From NCBI GenBank assembly GCA_900770925.1, contig CAAGLY010000015.1, positions 1 through 42,772 on the forward strand: 42,772 nt of DNA, read 5' to 3'. This stretch comes from Bacilli bacterium. Lineage in GTDB: Bacteria > Bacillota_I > Bacilli_A > RFN20 > CAG-288. The notes under the pieces were generated by a model that ran no database searches, was not told the DNA's origin, and saw only the letters and a list, made by a program, of their open reading frames with translations. Positions 1-7,419 of the stretch are shown piece after piece. The translations under genes were made by a program, and so were the position numbers. Positions within the stretch are counted from its first letter, which is position 1. Each line of letters starts with the position of its first letter.

Positions 1-2
1 AA

Positions 3-83
3 TCAACTCTTGGAATACTAAAGTTGGGTAATTTATATTTGACTCAGAAAGATGTGAACAGCCTTTTTGATATTGATGTTTAA
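3..83 (+). CDS. C-terminal end of an unidentified gene (partial)
   Basis: One plus-strand frame is open from the window edge to a TAA at 81-83 and gives 26 residues ending in SLFDIDV. The other two plus frames stop almost at once. It could be the tail of an upstream gene, but it is too short to recognise, and an open frame of this length in AT-rich DNA can occur by chance. No terminator is obvious between it and rbgA. Confidence 0.3.
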   Translation, partial: STLGILKLGNLYLTQKDVNSLFDIDV

Positions 84-172
84 CACTAGAAATTTAGGGG
101 TCTAGCCGAAAGACAGGTAACATATAAATTCTATAAGTAAAGTAAAAAAGCGCGAATTTCGCTCATTTTGCG

Positions 173-178
173 TATAAT
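173..178 (+). promoter_or_regulatory. -10 element of the rbgA promoter
   Basis: A perfect TATAAT lies 20 bases before the rbgA ATG. No good -35 is seen at 17 bases. The expected transcript start near 185 gives a leader of about 14 bases that could just hold the weak AAAGG ribosome site at 183-187. guaA and cdaA have the same 20-base gap. Confidence 0.6.
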
Positions 179-198
179 AAATAAAGGTAAAAAACAGC

Positions 199-1062
199 AT
201 GGCAAGTATTAACGACATTCATTGGTTTCCTGGTCACAGGCAGAAGGCTCTTCGTGCAAGGCGTCAGAAGCTACAGCTCTGCGATGGCGTAATCGAAATC
301 GGTGACGCCAGAGCTCCTTTCTCCTCTTTTCCAGACTATCTTGATCAGAGGACACAGGACAAAGTAAAGGTCTATGTTTTCTCGAAAGCAGACTTAGCCG
401 ATCCAGATATTTTTCCTAAACAGAGGGAAGCAAGGAAATCCAAAGGGATTATGCCTTTCTCTTACGATTTGCGGAATCCAAAGGCAGGTAAGAATCTCCT
501 TAGCTATCTCTCTAAGGTAGAGACAAAGAACGAAAAGAAGTATAAGAAGCTCGGTTTTCCTCTCCCAAGCAAACGGTTCAGGGTACTTGGCATTCCGAAT
601 GTCGGCAAGTCGACCTTCATCAATTCCTTAGCCGGAAAGAAGAAAGCCGCCGTTGAGAATCGCCCGGGTAAAACACGGGATGAAAGTCTCATCCATATTT
701 CGGAAAAAGTATATATTTTTGATTCACCCGGAATTCTTGAACCGAATTATCAGGATAAAGAGGTGATTGCTAAACTTGCCTTGCTCGGATCAGTGAAACA
801 GGATATTCTCCCCCTTGTGCCTCTTAGCGATTTCCTTTTGGATTTTCTCTCTTCCCATTATCCGGATAGCTTACAGAAACGTTATGGTGTCTACTTCAGA
901 GACAGTGATGAAGAAACCTATCAGGCAATTGCCTTAGCCCGGAAGCTTCTGCTTCCGAAAGGAGAGCCGGATAGCAGGAAAGCAAGAAGCTTAGTTCTAA
1001 GCGAATTCAAGGTCGGAACCTTGGGAAGAAGGTCACTCGATGGCGAAAAAGAAAACGGATGA
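199..1062 (+). CDS. rbgA: Ribosome biogenesis GTPase RbgA (YlqF), circularly permuted
   Basis: Cytoplasmic GTPase needed for late maturation of the 50S subunit. The G motifs are in permuted order, typical of the YlqF/YawG family: G4 as SKAD (62-65; the usual form is NKxD), then the P-loop GIPNVGKS (131-138), the G2 Thr in PGKTRD (about 159) and G3 DSPG (175-178). Its 287 residues match the family length. The residue before the P-loop strand (128, AGG) is Met in homologues such as MVxGIPNVGKST. rnhB follows with a 23-base overlap, the same pair as in Bacillus, so the two are probably co-transcribed and translationally coupled. The 3' coding end carries the ribosome site of rnhB. Identification is firm. 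Confidence 0.93.
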   Translation: MASINDIHWFPGHRQKALRARRQKLQLCDGVIEIGDARAPFSSFPDYLDQRTQDKVKVYVFSKADLADPDIFPKQREARKSKGIMPFSYDLRNPKAGKNLLSYLSKVETKNEKKYKKLGFPLPSKRFRVLGIPNVGKSTFINSLAGKKKAAVENRPGKTRDESLIHISEKVYIFDSPGILEPNYQDKEVIAKLALLGSVKQDILPLVPLSDFLLDFLSSHYPDSLQKRYGVYFRDSDEETYQAIALARKLLLPKGEPDSRKARSLVLSEFKVGTLGRRSLDGEKENG

Positions 1063-1720
1063 GAATAGGGTGAGGGAGGAAACCTCCCTCCACCATTTCG
1101 ACGATCAGGAGAGAAGGATCCATCAGGCAACCTATATCGCCGGCTTTGATGAAGCTGGCAGAGGTCCTCTTGCCGGTCCATTAAGCTGTGCCGGAGTGAT
1201 TCTGCCTAAAGATTTTGACTGCCCGTTAATCAATGACAGCAAGAAGCTGCCAGATAAAGAACGGCGTCAGGCTTTTAAGATTATTAAGGAAAACGCACTG
1301 TGTTACTGTGTCAGACTGATTCCAGTAGAAACGATTGATGAAAGGAACATATTGGAAGCGGATCGTTATGGAAGGAGGGAGTGTCTGAAGGAAATCTCAA
1401 AGACAATCGTTCCGGATTTCCTGATTACGGATTACAGGAACCTTCCGACTTCGATTCCTTTCCTTTCGATTCCTAAAGGAGATGCCACCTCCCTGAATGT
1501 CGCGGCCGCTTCTATCCTAGCTAAGGTTACCCGTGACGACTATAGGATTGAACTCGATAAACGCTATCCTCTCTACCAGTTCAAGAAAAACAAAGGATAC
1601 GGAACCAAGCAGCATCTGCAGGCTATCCATGACTATGGATACATCAAAGGTGTTCATCGTCTTTCCTTTGAACCAGTGAAAGATAGGTTCCTCGGAATCG
1701 AGCAGCTGAAACTTTTTTAA
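1040..1720 (+). CDS. rnhB: Ribonuclease HII
   Basis: Cleaves the RNA strand of RNA-DNA hybrids and starts removal of ribonucleotides misincorporated in DNA. The signature GFDEAGRGPLAGP gives catalytic D37 and E38; D131 (LITDYRN) and D149 (KGDATS) complete the DEDD set with the spacing seen in E. coli RnhB. The AAASILAKVTRD motif follows. The start at 1040 overlaps rbgA by 23 bases and has GAAGAAGG 8-15 bases upstream. This leaves about 30 extra charged N-terminal residues before the conserved core; a later start in the overlap would remove some of them. The gene ends TAA just before the hairpin that precedes dprA. Confidence 0.93.
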   Translation: MAKKKTDENRVREETSLHHFDDQERRIHQATYIAGFDEAGRGPLAGPLSCAGVILPKDFDCPLINDSKKLPDKERRQAFKIIKENALCYCVRLIPVETIDERNILEADRYGRRECLKEISKTIVPDFLITDYRNLPTSIPFLSIPKGDATSLNVAAASILAKVTRDDYRIELDKRYPLYQFKKNKGYGTKQHLQAIHDYGYIKGVHRLSFEPVKDRFLGIEQLKLF

Positions 1721-1732
1721 TCGGATTCTGTA

Positions 1733-1774
1733 TTTTTCTCCTCTTCGCTTCCCATATCAGATAGAGGAGAAAAA
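1733..1774 (+). promoter_or_regulatory. Perfect inverted repeat that buries the dprA ribosome binding site
   Basis: TTTTTCTCCTCT at 1733-1744 is the exact reverse complement of AGAGGAGAAAAA at 1763-1774, with an 18-base loop. The right arm contains the GAGGAG Shine-Dalgarno site of dprA (1764-1769, ATG at 1780). In the mRNA the ribosome site would be paired over its whole length. No U-run follows, so it does not look like a terminator. The structure is seen directly; a role in holding dprA translation down is inference. Confidence 0.6.
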
Positions 1775-1779
1775 CACTG

Positions 1780-2604
1780 ATGGAATTACGAGCAAGACGA
1801 ATCAGGGTCGCTTTGTCTAAGCACTGCAAAGGGAACTGGACACTGAGGTACCAGAAAAGGACCAAGAAGGAAGCAAGGCCTAGCGAAGAGCTAGAGAACG
1901 CTTTTTCCGACAGGAACTGTAAGGTACTGATTATCGGAGAGGATGGGTATCCGGACTACTTTACCCGCTGTCAGTATCCGCCGATGGTGAGGTATTACTA
2001 CGGAAATCTCTCCTTTCTCTCTTCCCGTTACCGTTTAACCTGTGTCGGAACACGGAAGCCGACCATTTATCAGCATGACACCTGCAGGAAGCTTATTGAG
2101 GAAACGGAAGAGAAAAGGAATGATTCTGTTGTTATTGTTTCCGGAAGGGCATCCGGATTAGATGAAGCCTGTAGGCGCGCAGCAAGGAAGAGAGGAGCTC
2201 CTCTTATTTCTGTCTTAGGGTCCGGAATCGATTTCTGCTATCCGGAGAACAATAAGGATATCTATGAATACTGCAAGAGCGGAAAAGGACTCCTGATCAC
2301 CGAATATCCAGGTGATTTGGTTCCGAATAAGGATAACTTCCTCTTCCGTAACCGGCTTAGGGCGGCTAGGAGCGAAGTCCTTTTTGTCGGTGGAGCTTCG
2401 GCAAAACGTTCTGGAACGAAGGCGACTGTCCGGTATGCAATTGATAGGAATAAGGAAATCCTTGCCCTCCCCTGCAACATCACCGGAGATGATCTGACAA
2501 ACACGATTATCCAGGAAGGAGCACAGGCTGTCTTATCGAGTCAGGATATCATTGATCAGCTCAAGGACTGCTATCGGAAGGACCCGTGCCGGAAAAATCC
2601 TTAG
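1780..2604 (+). CDS. dprA: DprA/Smf-family DNA-processing protein, short and divergent
   Basis: DprA binds single-stranded DNA and loads RecA during natural transformation. The Rossmann-like core is recognisable from ordered motifs: VGTRKPT, VSGRASGLDEACRRAA, SVLGSGIDFCYPENN, ITEYPGD, FLFRNR, and a late GDDLTNTIIQEGAQAV. Several canonical residues differ: SGLARGID..AH has become SGRASGLD..CR, and the RNRIIS motif reads RNRLRA. At 274 residues it lacks an extended C-terminal winged helix. It lies between rnhB and topA, the Bacillus position of smf. No other competence gene is in the window, so transformation competence is not established. The hairpin just upstream could control its translation. 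Confidence 0.82.
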   Translation: MELRARRIRVALSKHCKGNWTLRYQKRTKKEARPSEELENAFSDRNCKVLIIGEDGYPDYFTRCQYPPMVRYYYGNLSFLSSRYRLTCVGTRKPTIYQHDTCRKLIEETEEKRNDSVVIVSGRASGLDEACRRAARKRGAPLISVLGSGIDFCYPENNKDIYEYCKSGKGLLITEYPGDLVPNKDNFLFRNRLRAARSEVLFVGGASAKRSGTKATVRYAIDRNKEILALPCNITGDDLTNTIIQEGAQAVLSSQDIIDQLKDCYRKDPCRKNP

Positions 2605-2627
2605 CATAGCTAAGAAAAATACGATGC

Positions 2628-2656
2628 TTGACAAACTACCCTCCTCTCATAATAAT
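2628..2656 (+). promoter_or_regulatory. topA promoter
   Basis: TTGACA at 2628-2633 and AATAAT at 2651-2656 are spaced by 17 bases, a near-consensus housekeeping sigma promoter. The expected start near 2663 gives a leader of about 26 bases containing AGGGG (2675-2679) nine bases before the topA ATG. Confidence 0.8.
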
Positions 2657-2688
2657 AAGGAACGCATTAAAAGCAGGGGCACGAAAAC

Positions 2689-4836
2689 ATGAAACTGATT
2701 ATTGTTGAGTCACCGCATAAGAGCAAGACAATCGGACAGTTCTTAGGCAAGGACTATAAGGTCGTTGCTTCCAAAGGACATATCCGTGATTTAGCTAGCA
2801 GCGGACATAGGGGTCTTGGCGTTGATGTCGAGCACGACTTCAAGCCGACCTATACGATACCGGCAGATAAAAGGGCGACTGTCAAGGAACTTAAGGAAGA
2901 TGTCAAGAAGGCAGACGATGTCTATCTGGCAACCGACCCTGACCGTGAGGGAGAGGCTATTTCCTGGCATCTCGCTCAGGTTTTAGGACTTGATGTCGCT
3001 ACTACTAAGCGTCTTGAATTCCATGAAATCACTAAGCCTGCGATTCTCCGTGCTCTTGAACATCCGCGTACGATTGATAGGCCGCTTGTCGAGAGTCAGG
3101 AGACAAGACGTATTATCGACCGTATCAGGGGTTTCCGTTTATCCTATTTATTACAGAAGAAGATTAAGTCTCCTTCCGGAGGACGTGTTCAGTCTGTCGT
3201 ACTGAAGTTTGTTGTCGACCGGGAGAAGGAAATCAAGGAGTTTGTCCCGCAGGAATACTGGACAGTCTCCGGAACCTTTAAGAATAAGGATGATGCTAAG
3301 GTTGTGGCTTCCTTAGCCACTTATCAGGGCAAGGCTCTGACAATCAAGAACGAAGAAGAGGTCAACAAGATCCTTTCTTCCCTTCCTAAGGAATACAAGG
3401 TCAGCTCGCTGAAGACAAATAATGTCAAGAAGGAGCCCCGTCCTCCGTTTATCACTTCGACTAGGCAGCAGGAGGCCTTTACTCGGTACCATTTCTCGGC
3501 TAACCACACCCAGTCTATTGCTCAGCACCTCTATGAAGGTGTCGAAATCAAAGGACAGGCAACCGGTTTAATCACCTATAGGCGTACCGATTCTATCCGT
3601 CTTGCCGATGAATTCATCGCTTCGGCTAAGGATAGGATTGAGAAGAGCTATGGTAAGGAATACCTTGGCAGAGTCCATGTCCAGAAGTCAAGCAAGAATG
3701 TCCAGGATGCCCATGAGGCTATCCGTCCGACCGATCTTTCCTTAACCCCTGGACAGAGGCATGCCTATCTTACCGAAGACGAATATAAACTCTACCTCAG
3801 GATCTATAACCGGGCTGTTGCCTCCTTAATGGCACCTAAGGTCGATTCTCTGACGACTCTTGTCTTAGAAGGCGAAGGATACGGATTCAACTGCAGCAAT
3901 ACTAAGACCGTCTTTGATGGCTACACCCACATCTATAACGAAGAGAGCGAAGAAGAGAAAAAACAGGAGAGCAAAATCCCTTCCTCCATCAAAGAGGGGG
4001 ATGACTTCACGGCGGTAAAGAGGGATAAGGAACAGCACTTCACCAAGGCTCCTAGCCGCTATAACGAAGGCAAGATCGTCAAGCTCAGGCAGGAGAACGG
4101 AATCGGACGTCCGTCCACCTATGCAAAGACGATTTCTACTCTGATTGAGCGTGAATACGTGAAGTCGGTCAAAGGTTCCCTTGTTCCGACGGAACAGGGC
4201 GATATCACAGTCGATGCTTTAGTCCAGCATTTTCCTAAGTATAGGGATGTCAGCTATACGGCAAACAGGGAAACTGCCCTGGATAATATCGCAGACGGAA
4301 AGACTGACCGGTTAAAGCTTCTGTCTGATTTCTGGACGGAGTTCACGAAGTATTTCGATGCCGCTAAGCAGAACAGGGAAAAGCTTCAGCCGAAGGTCGT
4401 AGAAGGCCGTGTCTGTCCTAAGTGCGGATCTCCGCTTGTCTACCGTAAAGGAAAGTACGGAGAATTCATCGGCTGTTCGAACTATCCTAGCTGCACCTAT
4501 ATCGAGAAAGAGGAACCGAAGGTCGTAGAGGGCCGTGTCTGTCCTAAGTGCGGCAAACCGCTGATTTACCGCAAGGGACGCTATGGCAAGTTCATCGGCT
4601 GCTCTGGCTATCCGCAGTGCGATTATAGGGAGGACGGCAAGGGACATGTTGTGGAGAAGGGCGCGAAGAAACCGATGGAGATTCCTGCCGATGCTCCCCT
4701 CTGTCCGCGCTGCCATGTCGGCCATCTGATTGAGAAGAAGAGCCGCTGGGGTAAGACCTTTATCGGCTGCTCGAATTATCCTAAGTGCCGTTATATTGTT
4801 CCTTCTAAAGATAGTAAGGATAAAGAAGAAAAGTAG
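2689..4836 (+). CDS. topA: DNA topoisomerase I (type IA)
   Basis: Relaxes negative supercoils by a transient 5'-phosphotyrosine link. The TOPRIM domain begins KLIIVESPHKS (E7), with the acidic triad in ATDPDREGE (D83, D85, E87). The active-site tyrosine is Y297 in LITYRRTDS; the next codon is AGG and the one after is CGT, which reads ITYMRTDS, the family consensus, if AGG is Met. Three C-terminal zinc ribbons (about residues 575-602, 617-644 and 672-700), each CPxC...GCSxYPxC, make up the tail; the first two are a 42-residue tandem duplication. Length 715 is normal. It has its own promoter and a terminator right after the stop. Confidence 0.96.
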   Translation: MKLIIVESPHKSKTIGQFLGKDYKVVASKGHIRDLASSGHRGLGVDVEHDFKPTYTIPADKRATVKELKEDVKKADDVYLATDPDREGEAISWHLAQVLGLDVATTKRLEFHEITKPAILRALEHPRTIDRPLVESQETRRIIDRIRGFRLSYLLQKKIKSPSGGRVQSVVLKFVVDREKEIKEFVPQEYWTVSGTFKNKDDAKVVASLATYQGKALTIKNEEEVNKILSSLPKEYKVSSLKTNNVKKEPRPPFITSTRQQEAFTRYHFSANHTQSIAQHLYEGVEIKGQATGLITYRRTDSIRLADEFIASAKDRIEKSYGKEYLGRVHVQKSSKNVQDAHEAIRPTDLSLTPGQRHAYLTEDEYKLYLRIYNRAVASLMAPKVDSLTTLVLEGEGYGFNCSNTKTVFDGYTHIYNEESEEEKKQESKIPSSIKEGDDFTAVKRDKEQHFTKAPSRYNEGKIVKLRQENGIGRPSTYAKTISTLIEREYVKSVKGSLVPTEQGDITVDALVQHFPKYRDVSYTANRETALDNIADGKTDRLKLLSDFWTEFTKYFDAAKQNREKLQPKVVEGRVCPKCGSPLVYRKGKYGEFIGCSNYPSCTYIEKEEPKVVEGRVCPKCGKPLIYRKGRYGKFIGCSGYPQCDYREDGKGHVVEKGAKKPMEIPADAPLCPRCHVGHLIEKKSRWGKTFIGCSNYPKCRYIVPSKDSKDKEEK
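4390..4641 (+). repeat. Tandem duplication of a 126-bp zinc-ribbon unit inside topA
   Basis: The sequence beginning CCGAAGGTCGTAGA at 4390 recurs 126 bases (42 codons) later at 4516. The first 38 bases differ at one position; the rest has diverged while keeping CPKCG, FIGCS and the final Cys. The third ribbon is older and less similar at the DNA level. Confidence 0.85.
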
Positions 4837-4840
4837 AATC

Positions 4841-4874
4841 ATCCCCTTGTCGGAAGATAAGGGGATTTTCTCTT
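4841..4874 (+). terminator. Rho-independent terminator after topA
   Basis: An 11-bp stem with one G-U pair, starting ATCCCCTT and ending AAGGGGAT, is capped by a GGAA tetraloop and followed by TTTTCTCTT. It starts four bases after the topA stop. Confidence 0.85.
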
Positions 4875-4890
4875 CCTCCCTTTTTTCTGC

Positions 4891-4896
4891 TACAAT
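4891..4896 (+). promoter_or_regulatory. -10 element of the recombinase gene promoter
   Basis: TACAAT lies 12 bases before the ATG at 4909. The predicted transcript start (about 4903) leaves a leader of only about six bases, so the AAAGGA at 4901-4906 may not be fully in the mRNA. Confidence 0.45.
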
Positions 4897-4908
4897 CACT
4901 AAAGGATT

Positions 4909-5847
4909 ATGGAAAAGACAGGTAATCGGATCAGTAAGGTTAAGGATAGTCTTTTTCAGGGGTTCCTTTCCTATCTGACCGGATTGAAAGGATATTCCGA
5001 GAAGACGAGGAGGAGCTATGGCGAGGATGTCGCTGACTTCCTTCTCTTTCTTTCGTCTGAAGGAAAGAAGAAAGAGGAAGTCGACCGCAACCTGATCCAG
5101 ACTTATCTTCTTTCCCTCCGGAGGAAGAACAGGGATTCTTCCTCTATCAAACGTAGACTCTCTGCCTTAAAGCACTTCTATCTTTATCTGCATGTCTATC
5201 ACGGAAGGAAAGAGAACCCTTTTGAAACCCTCTCTTCTCCGAAAAAGAAAAAGAAGCTTCCTGAGTTCCTGTCGGAGAAGGAAATTAACGATTTCCTTGA
5301 CTCGAACAGGAAGCGGAAGGATAGAAGGAGGCTAAGAGATCAGGCTGTTCTTGAGCTTCTCTTCGCTTCTGGATTACGGGCAAGCGAGCTGATATCGAGG
5401 CGAATCAAGGACAGGGACAGAGAACGGAGACTGATTCATGTCCACGGTAAAGGAAAGAAGGATAGAAGGGTTCCTTTCTCTCGAATCTGTCTTGATGCGA
5501 TTACTAAGTATGAGAAAGAACTCCGCCCATCTTTCCTTGGAAAGAAAGAGGAGAACGGGATTCTCTTTCTGAATAGCAGAGGCGAGCCTCTGACCGAGAG
5601 AGGACTTGAGTATCTTGTCTCCCAGGCGGCTGAGAAGTCCGGCTTCTCTCTGAAAGTCCATCCCCATAGGCTGCGTCATACCTTCGCGACAGAACTATTG
5701 AATAACGGAGCTGATCTCCGGGTTATTCAGGAGTTCTTAGGACACGAGTCAGTACGGACGACTTCTATCTATACCCACGTTACTTATCAGGATCTGAAGA
5801 AAACCTATGAGAAGTGTTTTCCTTCTAGGAAAGGAGAAAAGAAGTGA
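4909..5847 (+). CDS. xerC: XerC/CodV-type tyrosine recombinase
   Basis: Site-specific recombinase of the phage-integrase family, expected to resolve chromosome dimers at dif. An N-terminal SAM-like core-binding domain (about 12-100) is followed by a catalytic domain with all six residues: R157 (ASGLRASEL), K181 (HGKGKKD), H253 and R256 (HRLRHTFAT), H279 (LGHESV) and Y288. R157 is CGG and R256 is CGT, while residue 254 is AGG and is Met in the XerD-type consensus HMLRHSFAT. Length 312 is usual. Its place after topA is the Bacillus position of codV (xerC); trmFO, normally between them, is absent. The stop overlaps the GTG of the next gene by four bases. Confidence 0.85.
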   Translation: MEKTGNRISKVKDSLFQGFLSYLTGLKGYSEKTRRSYGEDVADFLLFLSSEGKKKEEVDRNLIQTYLLSLRRKNRDSSSIKRRLSALKHFYLYLHVYHGRKENPFETLSSPKKKKKLPEFLSEKEINDFLDSNRKRKDRRRLRDQAVLELLFASGLRASELISRRIKDRDRERRLIHVHGKGKKDRRVPFSRICLDAITKYEKELRPSFLGKKEENGILFLNSRGEPLTERGLEYLVSQAAEKSGFSLKVHPHRLRHTFATELLNNGADLRVIQEFLGHESVRTTSIYTHVTYQDLKKTYEKCFPSRKGEKK

Positions 5848-6524
5848 AAGGTGTCATCTTTGATTTTAACGGAACAATGTTTTTTGATTCTCCTCTCCAT
5901 CTTAAGGCTTGGAAGGAGAGGGCGAAGATTTATTTCGGCAAGAACCTGACGGATAGGGAAGTGGAGCAGAATATCCAGGGACGGAGCAATCATCTGATTC
6001 TTTCCTATCTCTCCTCTTCTCCCTTAAGTAAGGAAGAGGAGAGGAGAATCGGACTAGAGAAAGAGAAAAGGTACCGGAAGCTAGTGAGGGATAATTCTCC
6101 TCTTTCCTTAGCTCCTGGGCTTCTTTCTTTCCTTTCCCTTCTAAAGGAACACCAGGTTCCTCTTGCTATCGCCACTTCCTCAGAAAAGACAAACAGGGCC
6201 TTTTATCTGAAAACCTTCCCTCTTCTTGAATACTTTGAGAAGACAAACATCGTCTATGATGACGGAAGCTTTACAAAAGGGAAACCGGACCCGGAGATCT
6301 ATCAGGTTGCCATACGCCGATTGGGACTACACTCTTTGGACTGTGTCATTTTTGAGGATTCTCTGTCCGGACTAGAATCTGCCTATAAAGCAAAAGCGGG
6401 AAGGATTGTCCTTGTCAAGGACAACTCCTATCCGCCTAGTTTCCCTCTCCCTTCCTATGTTGATGCGACTATCGATAGTTACGTTCCTAGGAAGCGGGAA
6501 ATTCTTGATTTTATCGGAATATAA
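5844..6524 (+). CDS. HAD-superfamily hydrolase, phosphoglucomutase-like
   Basis: Cytoplasmic HAD-fold phosphatase or phosphomutase of unknown substrate. Motif I is FDFNGT (D7 nucleophile), with Asn at position 9 where the general acid/base Asp normally stands; motif II is ATSS, motif III KGKPDPEIY and motif IV IFEDSLSGLESA. An insert after motif I looks like the four-helix C1 cap of the beta-phosphoglucomutase group. The GTG start overlaps the xerC TGA by four bases and has AGGAG at 5832-5836, so it is translationally coupled to the recombinase. The motif I Asn recurs, as far as I recall, in one HAD subfamily, so it may alter chemistry rather than mark decay. Confidence 0.8.
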   Translation: MKGVIFDFNGTMFFDSPLHLKAWKERAKIYFGKNLTDREVEQNIQGRSNHLILSYLSSSPLSKEEERRIGLEKEKRYRKLVRDNSPLSLAPGLLSFLSLLKEHQVPLAIATSSEKTNRAFYLKTFPLLEYFEKTNIVYDDGSFTKGKPDPEIYQVAIRRLGLHSLDCVIFEDSLSGLESAYKAKAGRIVLVKDNSYPPSFPLPSYVDATIDSYVPRKREILDFIGI

Positions 6525-6567
6525 AGGAAAAACAGAAAATCTCCTTTCTTTATCCTTTTTCCTTGGA

Positions 6568-6573
6568 TATACT
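6568..6573 (+). promoter_or_regulatory. -10 element of the cdaA promoter
   Basis: TATACT lies 20 bases before the cdaA ATG. The expected leader is about 14 bases with only a weak AGCAGG ribosome site at 6581-6586. No convincing -35 is seen. Confidence 0.5.
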
Positions 6574-6593
6574 AGTAACAAGCAGGCTGAAAC

Positions 6594-7367
6594 ATGAACA
6601 TTATTACCTTGACCGATAATCTTATCGCATTAAATACACCAGGAAAAATCATTAGTTATTTCCTCTCTCTTGCTCTTGTCCTGATTTCGACATTTTTTGT
6701 CGCTTATAAACTGAAAAGAGGACGTGTTTTTATTCTCTTTGGCATCCTAGATGCTCTCTTTGCTGTATCGGCTCTTTTCCTTGATAGGGAGCTTCTCTCC
6801 TTAGTCAGGATCGGACTGATCAGGATCTCGCTGGTTATTCTGATTCAGAATACCGGCATTGTCCGCCAGTATATTGTCCGTCCGCTTAAGAAAGAGGTCA
6901 ACAGCACTTCTAGGCAGAGTAACGGAACAACGGAAGAGACAATCAAGAATGTAACCGAAGCGGTCCGCTGGCTCAGCCAGAACAAGACTGGCGCTTTAAT
7001 TACTTTTGAGAGAAAGACTCCGAGGAACGAGTACAGGAAGAACGGAACAATCATCAATTGTCCGGTCACTCCGGAAATCATTGAGACGATTTTTTACGAA
7101 GGAACCCGTCTCCATGATGGTGCCATCATTATCCGCGGAGATAAGATTGTTGCTGCAGCCGTCTATTATCCTCCGTCAACGAAAGTCATCGAAGGAAAAT
7201 TCGGCGCCCGTCATCGTGCTGCCCTTGGTATTTCCCAGGAGGTTACGGATTCGGTTACCATCATCGTCTCGGAAGAGACCGGTCGCATCGGTATCGCCCA
7301 TAGCGGTGTCAGGGACCGGGTGACGAGTGATGAGTTTTCTCAGGTCCTGCATAACGCATTAAGGTAG
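6594..7367 (+). CDS. cdaA: Diadenylate cyclase CdaA (c-di-AMP synthase)
   Basis: Makes c-di-AMP from two ATP at the membrane; the messenger controls potassium and osmolyte balance. Three hydrophobic segments fill about residues 18-90. The DAC domain follows, with the catalytic DGA motif (175-177, LHDGAIII) and the GARHR motif (204-208, usual form GTRHR). Length 257 is close to the family's roughly 270. The usual partners cdaR and glmM are not adjacent: a HAD gene precedes it, and a terminator separates it from deoD. It has its own -10 element. Confidence 0.95.
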   Translation: MNIITLTDNLIALNTPGKIISYFLSLALVLISTFFVAYKLKRGRVFILFGILDALFAVSALFLDRELLSLVRIGLIRISLVILIQNTGIVRQYIVRPLKKEVNSTSRQSNGTTEETIKNVTEAVRWLSQNKTGALITFERKTPRNEYRKNGTIINCPVTPEIIETIFYEGTRLHDGAIIIRGDKIVAAAVYYPPSTKVIEGKFGARHRAALGISQEVTDSVTIIVSEETGRIGIAHSGVRDRVTSDEFSQVLHNALR

Positions 7368-7370
7368 TCT

Positions 7371-7393
7371 GCCGGATTCCATCCGGCTTTTAT
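7371..7393 (+). terminator. Terminator after cdaA
   Basis: GCCGGAT at 7371-7377 pairs with ATCCGGC at 7381-7387 across a TCC loop and is followed by TTTTATTTC. It lies three bases after the cdaA stop. No clear separate promoter for deoD is seen, so some read-through is possible. Confidence 0.8.
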
Positions 7394-7419
7394 TTCATTT
7401 TGACAAAGGAGGAAACAGA

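Noticed and set aside
2600..2614. CTTAGC-ATA-GCTAAG hairpin at the end of dprA as a terminator
   Set aside because: No T-run follows on the plus strand; the stem is short and includes the stop codon.
4312..4899. 195-residue minus-strand ORF over the topA end
   Set aside because: Antisense shadow of the repetitive zinc ribbons, without a ribosome site, running through the terminator.
7399..7404. TTGACA just before deoD as a -35 element
   Set aside because: No -10 fits before the start codon; the bases adjoin the ribosome site instead.
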